Shown here in pieces: positions 13,861 through 21,111 of a stretch of 21,111 nucleotides of DNA (the first letter of the stretch is position 1; every line of letters begins with the position of its first letter). Position numbers and translations under genes: made by a program. The notes under the pieces were generated by a model. It saw nothing but the letters and a program-made list of their open reading frames with translations. It was not told the DNA's origin and did no database searches. Where the stretch lies: contig CAZXBG010000065.1 of the NCBI GenBank assembly GCA_964638865.1, positions 1-21,111 on the forward strand, written 5' to 3'. This DNA comes from UBA7236 sp964638865 (GTDB lineage: Bacteria > Bacteroidota > Bacteroidia > Chitinophagales > BACL12).

Positions 13861-14808
13861 TTATTTCAACTCATTCCAAATAAGAGATGCACTTCCTAAA
13901 ATTGCGGCCTCGTTTTCTTTTAATCCGGAAGGAAGTATGGGAATTTTATTTTTGTAGATAGGCAATAAATAATTTTCAAAACTTTCGATGGTTGGTTTAA
14001 ATATCAAATCACCTGATTGTGCTAAACCACCGAATAAAAATATTTTTTCTGGTCGGGTATAACAAACAGAATTTGCAAGTGCAAATCCTAATATCTCCCC
14101 AGTTTTTTTAAACGCTTCTAAGGAAATTGAATCACCTTCAAGTGCTTTATTATAAACTTCAGCACTGTCGATCATATTTCCTAAACTTGTTCTGAATTCA
14201 TCCAGATTCTGATTTCGCAATAATTCGTAGTAGGTTTTCACTATTCCGGGTGCACTTACATATTGTTCCAAACAACCTCTTCTGCCGCAGGGGCACTCTC
14301 TGCCGTTTCTATATACAATAGTATGTCCAAGCTCACCTGCAAGACTATCATATCCATAAACTATTTTGCCGTCCACAACTATTCCGCTTCCTAATCCTGT
14401 GCCGAGGGTGATGAACAAATAATCTTTCATGCCTTCGGCAGCACCATAATACATTTCACCCATTGCAGCAGCTTTTGCATCATTAGTTAATGCAACGGGT
14501 AAGGAAAATATTTTTTCGAAATATTTTTTAAGTGGTATCACACCTGTCCATGGAAGATTGGGAGCAAAATCAATAGTTCCGGTATAATAGTTACCATTAG
14601 GAGTGCCGATTCCAACTCCGATGAGTTTCAGATCAAATGCGGTGCACTCCTTATTAGCCCATTTAAACAGGTCTTTAGGCAGTTTTTCAGGGTTTGGATA
14701 ACCTTTGGTTTTTACCTTGTCGGAAATTAATATTTCACCATCTCGGGTCACCAAACCGAATTTTATTCCGGTTCCACCAATATCAACACCTAAAACTGCT
14801 TCCTGCAT
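13861..14808 (-). CDS. ROK family sugar kinase, probable glucokinase
   Basis: The protein has 315 residues, typical for a ROK kinase. The phosphate-binding motif is VDIGGTGIKFG (8-18). The catalytic aspartate lies in LTNDAKAAAMGE (D110), and the second phosphate motif is TLGTGLGSG (134-142). The sugar-binding and zinc signature follows as AGELGH (157-162) and CPCGRRGCLEQY (172-183), with zinc ligands His162, Cys172, Cys174 and Cys179. No N-terminal DNA-binding domain is present, so it is a kinase and not a ROK repressor. Glucose is the likeliest substrate because ROK glucokinases share the CxCGxxGCxE pattern, but other hexoses cannot be excluded. It is the last gene of a three-gene minus-strand run, starting 24 bp after the DinB-like gene. 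Confidence 0.9.
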   Translation of the reverse strand: MQEAVLGVDIGGTGIKFGLVTRDGEILISDKVKTKGYPNPEKLPKDLFKWANKECTAFDLKLIGVGIGTPNGNYYTGTIDFAPNLPWTGVIPLKKYFEKIFSLPVALTNDAKAAAMGEMYYGAAEGMKDYLFITLGTGLGSGIVVDGKIVYGYDSLAGELGHTIVYRNGRECPCGRRGCLEQYVSAPGIVKTYYELLRNQNLDEFRTSLGNMIDSAEVYNKALEGDSISLEAFKKTGEILGFALANSVCYTRPEKIFLFGGLAQSGDLIFKPTIESFENYLLPIYKNKIPILPSGLKENEAAILGSASLIWNELK

Positions 14809-14832
14809 ATAGAAAATTTCGGCTAAAATTAG

Positions 14833-15276
14833 TTATTTACTCAACAATCTCCGGTGGTAATTAATCTGACCGAGATGATAATTGAAATGTGCCAGCAAAT
14901 AGGTGAGTATATAACCGTTTGTTTTTCCGGCTCCGAATTTATCAGTTGGATATACAATAAGAAGCGCTTCATCTGTTAAATTGGACAATGTGATATCCAG
15001 CATATTGATTGTTTCGCTCAGATCGTTCATGAGTTGCACTTTTGGAATATCCTTATCTGCAAATTCTCTGTCGCGATCGCGCAAATATCCTGTATCTCCT
15101 AAATAGGTCCCGATAAAATAATTTAAATTACCCATCAGATGTAAAGTGAGATTTCCGGCAGAATTTAATATCCCTTCCTCTACTCTCCAGATATCCTCCT
15201 CAGCATGATATAAACTTATTTCCGTCATCAGGGAATTCAAATTTTTAAGATATACCTCTTTAATTGTTTGTAGCAT
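14833..15276 (-). CDS. DinB superfamily (DUF1572-like) protein
   Basis: The protein has 147 residues. The sequence shows a four-helix bundle pattern with the conserved start YLKNLNSLMTEISLYHAEEDIW, the segment GNLTLHLMGNLNYFIG and the end LLAHFNYHLGQINYHRR. His46, His130 and His134 are placed as the metal-binding triad of the DinB superfamily. Members bind divalent metals, and some are thiol transferases for low-molecular-weight thiols. The role of this subgroup is unknown, so no specific reaction is claimed. The gene starts 12 bp after acs and ends 24 bp before the ROK kinase, so it is very probably co-transcribed with both. The start ATG at 15276 gives the usual family N-terminus. Confidence 0.85.
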   Translation of the reverse strand: MLQTIKEVYLKNLNSLMTEISLYHAEEDIWRVEEGILNSAGNLTLHLMGNLNYFIGTYLGDTGYLRDRDREFADKDIPKVQLMNDLSETINMLDITLSNLTDEALLIVYPTDKFGAGKTNGYILTYLLAHFNYHLGQINYHRRLLSK

Positions 15277-15288
15277 AATATTATATTT

Positions 15289-17205
15289 TTATTTTTGTTC
15301 AATTGCGAATTGCTGATATCCGTTTTTAATTTCCTCTACAACACCCGGATCAAGCAGTGTAGAAATATCACCTAAATTATGTGATTCGCCTTCTGCAATC
15401 TTTCTTAAAATTCTGCGCATTATTTTGCCACTTCTTGTTTTTGGCAATCCCGAAACAATTTGAATTTTATCGGGACGTGCAATTGCACCTATCATTTTTA
15501 CTACTACACTTCTGATTTCTAAAAACAATTTGTCAGCATCCATTATTTTTTTATCACAAATAACAAATGCATAAATACCTTGTCCTTTTATATCATGTGG
15601 ATACGCAACTACAGCACTTTCAATTACATCGGGATGTTCGTTAATGGCATTTTCCACTTCCGCTGTTCCGATGCGGTGTCCCGAAACATTTATCACATCG
15701 TCAACTCGACCAATAATTCGATAATTTCCATTAACGTCACGTTTGCAACCATCGCCGGTAAAATAAAGATCTTTAAAATGAGAAAAATAATTTAATCTGC
15801 ATCTTTCATGATCGTTATACGTTGTGCGAATAATAGAAGGCCAGGGAAATTTAATGCACAAAAGTCCTTCTGCAACCTGTTCCGTTAATTCATTACCGGA
15901 AGTGTCCACAATTATTGGTTGAATTCCAGGGAGAGGCAAACTCGCAACACTTGGAATGGAAGGAGTAACATTTGCAATATTGGAAATTAAAATTCCACCT
16001 GTTTCCGTTTGCCACCAGGTGTCCACTATGGAACAGGTTTTTCTGCCGATCTTTTCGTGATACCAGTGCCAAGCTTCTTCATTAATAGGTTCACCAACAG
16101 TGCCTAAGGTTTTTAAAGAACTTAAATTATATGGTTGAATAAATTTATCGCCAAAAACCATTAATGATCTGATTGCTGTGGGAGCAGTATAAAAAATATT
16201 TACTTTATATTTATCAATAGTACTCCAAAATCTGCCTGCATCCGGAAAGGTTGGTATACCTTCAAATAATACGGTAGTGGCGCCATTTAAAAGGGGACCG
16301 TAAATTAAATAAGAATGTCCCGTTATCCATCCAATATCTGCAGTGCACCAATAAATATCATTTTCTTCATACTGAAATACATTTAAAAAAGTATATGCAG
16401 TATAAATCATATAACCACCAATAGAATGTACAACACCTTTAGGTTTACCCGTTGACCCGCTTGTATATAAAATAAATAAAGGATCTTCTGAATCCATTTC
16501 TACCGCGGTGAAACTGTCGGACATATTTTCCAATACATCCTCCCATAAAAGATCAATTTTATTATTCCAGGTAATTGCAGAATATGTTCTTTTTTTTACG
16601 ATCACTTTTTCAATGGACACACATTTAGATATCGCTTCATCTACTACATCTTTAATATCAATTAATTTATTACCACGAAAAGCACCGTCGCTGCAAATTA
16701 CCATTTTACACGAAGAATCATTTATTCTTTCGGATAGCGATAAAGCAGAAAATCCGGCAAATACAACAGAGTGAATTGCTCCTATTCTTGCACAGGCTAA
16801 AACTGCAATTACAAGTTCAGGAATCATTGGCATGTAAATGCAAATTCTATCGCCTTTTTCTATTCCATTTTGTACTAAGGCGTTTGAAAATTTACAAACG
16901 CTGCGGAGTAATTCTGAATAAGTAATATTAATATGTTCTTCACCAGGATTATTCGGTTCCCAAAGAATTGCATTTTTATCAGGATGAATTTCTGCCCATC
17001 TGTCGAGACAATTTTCTGTAATATTTAATTTCCCATTAACGAACCATTTGATATCCGGCTTTTGAAAATTCCATTGTAACACCGAATCCCATTTTTTTTT
17101 CCATGTAAATTCCTCCGCGATGCTTCCCCAGAATTGTTCTGGTCTTTCCACACTAAATTGATAAGTAGCTTGATATTCATCAGGGTCCTTTATTTTTTGC
17201 AACAT
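15289..17205 (-). CDS. acs: Acetyl-coenzyme A synthetase
   Basis: The protein has 638 residues, close to the 650 of known Acs proteins. It makes acetyl-CoA from acetate, ATP and CoA through an acetyl-adenylate. The ATP-binding loop is YTSGSTGKPKGVVH (247-260). Further signatures are WCTADIGWITGHSYLIYGP, the acetate-pocket segment DTWWQTETGG, YFTGDG, the hinge GRVDDVINVSGHRIG, and the C-terminal lysine motif LPKTRSGKIMRR. K594 there is the residue needed for adenylation and commonly controlled by acetylation. The Trp in TWWQTE is the residue that restricts the pocket to short acids such as acetate. The gene heads a minus-strand run with the DinB-like and ROK genes. It is divergent from terC across 164 bp. 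Confidence 0.96.
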   Translation of the reverse strand: MLQKIKDPDEYQATYQFSVERPEQFWGSIAEEFTWKKKWDSVLQWNFQKPDIKWFVNGKLNITENCLDRWAEIHPDKNAILWEPNNPGEEHINITYSELLRSVCKFSNALVQNGIEKGDRICIYMPMIPELVIAVLACARIGAIHSVVFAGFSALSLSERINDSSCKMVICSDGAFRGNKLIDIKDVVDEAISKCVSIEKVIVKKRTYSAITWNNKIDLLWEDVLENMSDSFTAVEMDSEDPLFILYTSGSTGKPKGVVHSIGGYMIYTAYTFLNVFQYEENDIYWCTADIGWITGHSYLIYGPLLNGATTVLFEGIPTFPDAGRFWSTIDKYKVNIFYTAPTAIRSLMVFGDKFIQPYNLSSLKTLGTVGEPINEEAWHWYHEKIGRKTCSIVDTWWQTETGGILISNIANVTPSIPSVASLPLPGIQPIIVDTSGNELTEQVAEGLLCIKFPWPSIIRTTYNDHERCRLNYFSHFKDLYFTGDGCKRDVNGNYRIIGRVDDVINVSGHRIGTAEVENAINEHPDVIESAVVAYPHDIKGQGIYAFVICDKKIMDADKLFLEIRSVVVKMIGAIARPDKIQIVSGLPKTRSGKIMRRILRKIAEGESHNLGDISTLLDPGVVEEIKNGYQQFAIEQK

Positions 17206-17317
17206 AATCTGCTCTAAATTATTTATTTAAATTAACTTTAATGGAGGATCTGTATTAACATTTGGTGAAAGTTATGGACCTCCGCTTGGTGTCTACATCA
17301 GAAATTGCGCTGTACTC

Positions 17318-17348
17318 TTGTATAACTAGTTATTATGATAGATTTTTG
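17318..17348 (+). promoter_or_regulatory. Promoter of terC copy A
   Basis: TTG (17318-17320), a 20-bp spacer, then GATTTTTG (17341-17348) gives one mismatch to TAnnTTTG and the normal Bacteroidota spacing. The spacer contains the perfect 12-bp palindrome ATAACTAGTTAT (17322-17333). The arrangement is conserved in copy B. Confidence 0.55.
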
Positions 17349-17369
17349 CATTACAAATAACAATAAATC

Positions 17370-18140
17370 ATGGATTTTACAATATTTGCCCATGCTGATG
17401 CATGGATAGCATTGCTTTCCCTTACCGCTTTAGAAATAGTTCTGGGTATTGACAATATTGTATTTATTTCGATCTTGTCCACCAAATTACCTGCGGAGCA
17501 ACAGCGCAAAGCGCGAAGGATAGGGTTGGCCCTGGCTGTGATCACAAGAATTTTACTGTTATTTTCTCTGAGCTGGATAATGGGGTTGGAAAAGGATCTT
17601 TTCTCTATTTTAAACCATGGCCTATCGGGGAGGGATATTGTATTATTACTTGGCGGGTTATTCCTCATATATAAGGCAACAGTAGAAATTCATGCAAAAA
17701 TTGAAGGTGTTGGCCATGAAAACAACCCAAATATTAAACGCCCGTCGTTTGCTTCAATAATTATACAAATTTTAATACTTGACATTGTTTTTTCGCTGGA
17801 TTCTGTTATTACTGCGGTAGGCATGGTAGAACCTGAAATGCTTTCGGTTATGATACTTTCTGTAATAATAGCCGTTGTAATAATGATTGTTGCGGCAGAT
17901 CCGATCAGCAATTTTGTGCAAAAACATCCAACGGTTAAAATGTTGGCACTATCGTTTTTAGTAATGATTGGAGTGAGTTTATTAATTGAGGGATGGGGTG
18001 GACACGTGGAAAAAGGGTATATCTATGTAGCCATGGGATTCTCAGTTTTGGTTGAAATGCTTAATCTGCGTATGAAATCAAAAAGTTTGCGGCATAAAAT
18101 TCAGGATATTGCCGAAAAAGAACAAAAGAAGGAAAAGTAA
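17370..18140 (+). CDS. terC: TerC family integral membrane protein (copy A)
   Basis: The protein has 256 residues and about seven hydrophobic segments. The two TerC signatures with acidic residues inside membrane helices are present: LEIVLGIDNIVFISIL (21-36, with E22 and D28) and LDIVFSLDSVITAVGM (137-152, with D138 and D144). A conserved end follows, LVMIGVSLLIEGWGGH and GFSVLVEMLNLRMK. TerC family members are linked to tellurite resistance and, in more recent work, to manganese export during protein secretion. The specific role here is unknown. It is about 92% identical to copy B over 253 residues and ends KEQKKEK instead of KEQK. It is divergent from acs and followed by a decayed remnant of the permease gene, showing that it arose by tandem duplication. 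Confidence 0.92.
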   Translation: MDFTIFAHADAWIALLSLTALEIVLGIDNIVFISILSTKLPAEQQRKARRIGLALAVITRILLLFSLSWIMGLEKDLFSILNHGLSGRDIVLLLGGLFLIYKATVEIHAKIEGVGHENNPNIKRPSFASIIIQILILDIVFSLDSVITAVGMVEPEMLSVMILSVIIAVVIMIVAADPISNFVQKHPTVKMLALSFLVMIGVSLLIEGWGGHVEKGYIYVAMGFSVLVEMLNLRMKSKSLRHKIQDIAEKEQKKEK

Positions 18141-18154
18141 TTACGGCTGTTGCC

Positions 18155-18306
18155 TGTTTCCTGCTTGAACAACCATTTTATTCGCGATGCCATATGCGCC
18201 GGAAAATAGGAGGCAATGCTACCTATGGCAAACACAGTCAGAAAAACATTGAAATAACCTTTCCATTCTAATGCGATTGAGTAAGCAGTAACTACAATTG
18301 TGCCTT
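18155..18306 (-). pseudogene. 3' remnant of the FtsX-type permease gene
   Basis: This minus-strand stretch corresponds to about the last 50 codons of the permease gene that ends at 19355. Read in the permease frame it still encodes ALEWKGYFNVFLTVFAIGS, then ASYFPAHMASR and KWLFKQE, with no internal stop. The permease stop TGA has changed to ACA (plus-strand TGT at 18155-18157). There is no start, no upstream domain and no known promoter, so it is a relic left by the terC duplication. Confidence 0.88.
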
Positions 18307-18470
18307 TACAAAGTATGTAAAGAATTAGAAAGATAAATACAAATCAATAAATCAAAAATTTGCGTAATAAAAGCTATAGTAATCATGCAATCCATTTATA
18401 CTTTGAAAATCATATTGCCAACTGATGTCAAATATTAATGAAGGTTGCTCAAATGCGTAAAACAGGATAT
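18307..18470. other. Spacer between the duplicated units
   Basis: These 164 AT-rich bases have no clear counterpart in either repeat unit. No ORF of note, no hairpin terminator and no insertion-sequence ends are visible. Together with the remnant and the copy B promoter it makes the 438-bp gene-free stretch 18141-18578. Confidence 0.6.
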
Positions 18471-18526
18471 TTCGGGAAAGTTAAGGACCTCCGGTTGGTA
18501 TTTACGTCAGAAATTGCGCTTTACTC

Positions 18527-18557
18527 TTGTATTACTAGTTATTATAATAGATTTTTG
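18527..18557 (+). promoter_or_regulatory. Promoter of terC copy B
   Basis: TTG (18527-18529), a 20-bp spacer and GATTTTTG (18550-18557) are kept as in copy A. The spacer palindrome has one change (ATTACTAGTTAT). Confidence 0.55.
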
Positions 18558-18578
18558 CACTTCAAATAACAATAAATC

Positions 18579-19340
18579 ATGGATTTTACAATATTTGCCC
18601 AAGCCGATGCTTGGATAGCCTTGCTTACCCTTACCGTTTTAGAGATTGTTCTCGGTATCGACAATATTGTATTTATTTCGATCTTATCCACCAAATTACC
18701 TTTAGAGCAGCAGCGTAAAGCACGAAGGATAGGATTGGCCCTAGCTATGATCACAAGAATTTTACTGTTATTATCACTGAGCTGGATATTGGGGTTGGAA
18801 AAGGATCTTTTCTATATTTTAAACCATGGCATATCGGGGAGGGATATTGTATTATTGCTAGGCGGGTTATTCCTCATTTATAAGGCAACCACCGAAATTC
18901 ATGAGAAAATTGAAGGAGTTGACCATGAAAACAATCCCAACATTAAACGCCCATCGTTTGCTTCAATAATTATACAAATTTTAGTACTCGACATTGTTTT
19001 TTCGCTGGATTCTGTTATTACTGCTGTAGGCATGGTAGAACCTGAAATGGTGATTGTTATGATACTTGCCGTAATAATAGCTGTTATAATAATGCTTGTT
19101 GCGGCAGATCCGATTAGCAATTTTGTTCAAAAACATCCAACCGTTAAAATGTTGGCACTATCGTTTTTAGTAATGATAGGGGTAAGTTTATTGATAGAAG
19201 GATGGGGTGGACACATTGAAAAAGGATATATCTATGTTGCTATGGGCTTCTCTGTATTAGTAGAAATGCTAAATCTTCGTATGAAATCAAAAAGTTTGAG
19301 GCATAAAATTGAGGATATCGCCGAAAAAGAACAAAAGTAA
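18579..19340 (+). CDS. terC: TerC family integral membrane protein (copy B)
   Basis: The protein has 253 residues, the paralogue of copy A. All acidic residues in the membrane signatures are retained (E22, D28, D138, D144). The roughly 20 differences are mostly conservative changes in helices (Val/Ile/Leu/Met swaps). Less conservative changes cluster in the loop at about 105-114, where T, E and D replace V, A and G. Both copies look functional. It is convergent with the FtsX-type permease, whose stop lies 14 bp beyond, and no terminator is visible between them. Because this copy keeps the intact permease junction, I take it as the ancestral position. A role in metal ion (for example manganese) export is family-level inference only. 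Confidence 0.92.
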   Translation: MDFTIFAQADAWIALLTLTVLEIVLGIDNIVFISILSTKLPLEQQRKARRIGLALAMITRILLLLSLSWILGLEKDLFYILNHGISGRDIVLLLGGLFLIYKATTEIHEKIEGVDHENNPNIKRPSFASIIIQILVLDIVFSLDSVITAVGMVEPEMVIVMILAVIIAVIIMLVAADPISNFVQKHPTVKMLALSFLVMIGVSLLIEGWGGHIEKGYIYVAMGFSVLVEMLNLRMKSKSLRHKIEDIAEKEQK

Positions 19341-19354
19341 TTACGGCTGTTGCC

Positions 19355-20599
19355 TCATTCCTGCTTGAACAACCATTTTTGTCGCGATGCCATATACGCC
19401 GGAAAATAGGAGGCAATGCTACCTATGGCAAACACAGTCAGGAAAACGTTGAAATAATCTTTCCATTCTAATGCGATCGGGTAAGCAGTAACTACAAAAG
19501 TGCCTTGGCCGGGTATTGTAATAAACCCGTATTTCATTTGAAGAAAACATAAAACGGAAGCGATTGTAAAACCAATGGTGATACTTACAAATGTTTGCAA
19601 AACACCCTGAATAAAAAATATATTTCTAATCGTAGTTTCGGATGCACCGAGGGACCTTAAAATACCAATATCTTTTTTCTTATCAATAACAAGCATTGCA
19701 ATTGATCCTATCATATTAAATGCTGCAATAATAAAAATAAATGTAAGGATGAAATACACAGCCCATTTTTCAGTTTTCATTACACGATATAAAAACTCAT
19801 TCTGCATGAATCTGTTCTTAATGATATAATCATCTCCGATAATCAATTGAATTTTTTCAATGATCTCATTTACATTCTTTTTATCAGTGGTTTTTATTTC
19901 GAGCGAACTAATTTCTCCATTCGGATATTCGAGTAATTCGCTGATAAATCCTAAGGAAGTTATTACATATTTACTATCAAATTCCTGTTGTATACGAAAA
20001 ACTCCCATCGGCTGAATGCCCTTTTGTATAAAAGTATTGCGCGGATTTGCAGAGGGTTTGGAACCTCTTCTCGGCATAAATATTTGTATGGCGGGATAGT
20101 CCAACCCCAGACTTACGTTTAACGTAGAAGCAACACCCGAGCCTAATACAGCACAATTGAGTGTGTAATTTAAATAGGTGTAATCTAAAATATAATCGCC
20201 ATAATAAACACTGTCGTCAACTGCAGTAACATATTTATACATGGTGTCCACTCCTTTAATAGTAGCAATATGTTCCTGTTTATTGTATGCGAGCAATACA
20301 TTTTCTTCCAGCGTTTTTGAAATATATTCCACTCCTTCAATATTTTGTATTTGTACAATTTTTGCGCTGTCGGGTACAAATACTTTTCCCTTTGCAGCAC
20401 TTATTGTAATATCAGGATAGAAAGTGCTATATAATCTATCAACAAGATTTTCGAAACCATTAAATGCGGAAAGTACGATGATAAGTGATGCGGAACCAAT
20501 AATAATTCCAGTCATTGAAATGCCGGAAATAATATTGATAGCATTAGTTGATTTTTTCGAAAAAATATATCGCCAGGCTATCCGAAAAGTAAATCTCAT
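19355..20599 (-). CDS. FtsX/LolE-type ABC transporter permease
   Basis: The protein has 414 residues with four membrane segments, at about 22-47, 281-303, 329-353 and 383-401. A large periplasmic domain (about 48-280) lies between the first two. This is the MacB/FtsX topology, and the N-terminus (AWRYIFSKKSTNAINIISGIS) is that of LolC/LolE-type lipoprotein-releasing permeases. The segment DKKKDIGILRSLGAS (306-320) is the conserved cytoplasmic coupling region. A role in moving lipoproteins out of the inner membrane is plausible, but the ATPase partner is not in the window. Its ATG overlaps the rbfA stop by 4 bp (ATGA), so translation is coupled. A duplicated 3' fragment of this gene lies at 18155-18306. 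Confidence 0.9.
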   Translation of the reverse strand: MRFTFRIAWRYIFSKKSTNAINIISGISMTGIIIGSASLIIVLSAFNGFENLVDRLYSTFYPDITISAAKGKVFVPDSAKIVQIQNIEGVEYISKTLEENVLLAYNKQEHIATIKGVDTMYKYVTAVDDSVYYGDYILDYTYLNYTLNCAVLGSGVASTLNVSLGLDYPAIQIFMPRRGSKPSANPRNTFIQKGIQPMGVFRIQQEFDSKYVITSLGFISELLEYPNGEISSLEIKTTDKKNVNEIIEKIQLIIGDDYIIKNRFMQNEFLYRVMKTEKWAVYFILTFIFIIAAFNMIGSIAMLVIDKKKDIGILRSLGASETTIRNIFFIQGVLQTFVSITIGFTIASVLCFLQMKYGFITIPGQGTFVVTAYPIALEWKDYFNVFLTVFAIGSIASYFPAYMASRQKWLFKQE

Positions 20600-20967
20600 T
20601 CAGGGTCTTTATTTTTATCTTCCTGCGTTTTTTTAAATATTTCTTCCAACCGGAAAACATTATCCAAAGTATCATCCAGAAAAAACTGTATCTGAGGAAT
20701 GATCCGCAATGAATTGCGCATATTATGTCCGAATCGTCTTCTGATATCACCGGAATTTTTATTCAAACTATCAACCACCTGTTCTCCAACTGTTATATCC
20801 CCAAAAACACTGATATGCACTTTGCAGTCCTGAAGATCCGGTGTTATGGAGGCCTGTGTAACGGTCACGAACTTATTGCCATAGTAATTTGCACCCTCTC
20901 TTTGCAATAATGTGCCCATTTCCTCCTGAATAAGTTGTCCTAACTTCTTTTGTCTTCTGCTATCCAT
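20596..20967 (-). CDS. rbfA: Ribosome-binding factor A
   Basis: The protein has 123 residues, the usual RbfA length. It matches the family from the start (MDSRRQKKLGQLIQEEMGTLL) through the KH-like core (ITPDLQDCKVHISVFGD) to the conserved IRRRFGHNMRNSLRIIPQIQFFLDDTLD (split here by position about 75-102). RbfA helps late maturation of the 30S subunit near the 5' end of 16S rRNA and is important in the cold. The C-terminal tail is short and charged. It is the first gene of a minus-strand pair with the FtsX-type permease, joined by a 4-bp overlap. This pairing is common in Bacteroidota. No strong promoter is visible; TAACTTAG about 10 bp upstream is a one-mismatch -7 candidate. Confidence 0.95.
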   Translation of the reverse strand: MDSRRQKKLGQLIQEEMGTLLQREGANYYGNKFVTVTQASITPDLQDCKVHISVFGDITVGEQVVDSLNKNSGDIRRRFGHNMRNSLRIIPQIQFFLDDTLDNVFRLEEIFKKTQEDKNKDPE

Positions 20968-21098
20968 AAGGATGCTAAGTTACGGCGTTTATTGCAGAGA
21001 GGAGTGTCAAAAGAAGATTTTCAATTGTCGATTGTCAATTTAATTAATTTGAACAGCCGCATTAATCAGGAGTAAAAGTTTAAAGCTATATTAGATCT

Positions 21099-21111
21099 AC
21101 TCATTACTCAT
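21099..21111. repeat. Heptanucleotide repeat at the right window end
   Basis: ACTCATTACTCAT gives 1.9 copies of the same unit, in the same orientation, as the array at 1-82. The array is cut off by the end of the window. Confidence 0.9.

Larger units (their letters stand above)
17262..18306. repeat. Tandem duplication, copy A (terC unit)
   Basis: This segment aligns with 18471-19506, offset 1209 bp at the left and 1200 bp at the right. It covers about 108 bp of promoter region, the complete terC gene and 166 bp that correspond to the 3' end of the permease gene. By eye identity is about 90% upstream, about 89% in the first 90 bp of terC and 93% in the 166-bp tail (12 differences). Confidence 0.93.
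18471..19506. repeat. Tandem duplication, copy B (terC unit at the native permease junction)
   Basis: This is the second copy of the unit described at 17262-18306. Its right end runs into the intact permease gene, so it retains the original terC/permease convergent junction. Confidence 0.93.

Noticed and set aside
17206..17369. yybP-ykoY type manganese riboswitch before terC
   Set aside because: The best promoter candidate leaves only about 15 nt of leader before the ATG, too short for the riboswitch, and none of its conserved loops is visible in the upstream 164 bp.
1..21111. Circular element inferred from matching ACTCATT ends
   Set aside because: The content is chromosomal housekeeping (ribosomal operon, rbfA, acs). 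A 13-bp low-complexity overlap is not evidence of circularity.

Overview
The window looks like one contig from a low-GC Bacteroidota genome, probably from a metagenome. Three observations support this. Two proteins carry type IX secretion (T9SS) C-terminal sorting domains. Several genes are preceded by Bacteroidota-type -7 elements (TAnnTTTG) and mostly lack Shine-Dalgarno sequences. The order rplM-rpsI-rpsB-tsf and the pair rbfA/FtsX-type permease are typical of the phylum. A 100-N gap (8867-8966) shows the sequence was scaffolded. Both window ends lie in the same heptanucleotide repeat (ACTCATT), which suggests the assembly broke at repeats.

Left part (1-5360): the heptad array is followed by a lemA-family gene and a membrane zinc metallopeptidase (YugP type). 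A 102-bp inverted-repeat structure comes next, then a minus-strand YefM-YoeB type toxin-antitoxin module whose promoter carries three GTAC cores spaced exactly 12 bp apart. An orphan promoter-like motif and terminator precede the ribosomal operon rplM-rpsI-rpsB-tsf. That operon has an internal hairpin with a T-run before tsf and a terminator after it.

Middle part (5361-13860): a large secreted protein combines a seven-repeat SBBP propeller, two MopE-like metal-binding motifs, two Ig-like stretches and a T9SS tail. A repeat-rich intergenic region with 92-bp tandem units and the N gap follows. A secreted GH92 alpha-mannosidase with C-terminal accessory domains (minus strand) is divergent from a secreted SGNH-like protein with a T9SS tail. 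No SusC/SusD genes are near, so this is not a canonical polysaccharide utilisation locus.

Right part (13861-21111): a minus-strand run acs, a DinB-like gene and a ROK-family sugar kinase appears to be one operon (acetate activation, unknown, glucose phosphorylation). Divergent from it are two tandem terC paralogues, each with its own copy of the promoter. The first copy is followed by a decayed remnant of the 3' end of the FtsX-type permease gene that lies intact after the second copy. This records an old tandem duplication of about 1.2 kb. The permease overlaps rbfA by 4 bp on the minus strand.

Most of the content is housekeeping. The points most worth a second look are the terC duplication with its permease scar, the in-register repeats around the gap, the operator array of the toxin-antitoxin module, and the SGNH-like protein with an atypical nucleophile block.
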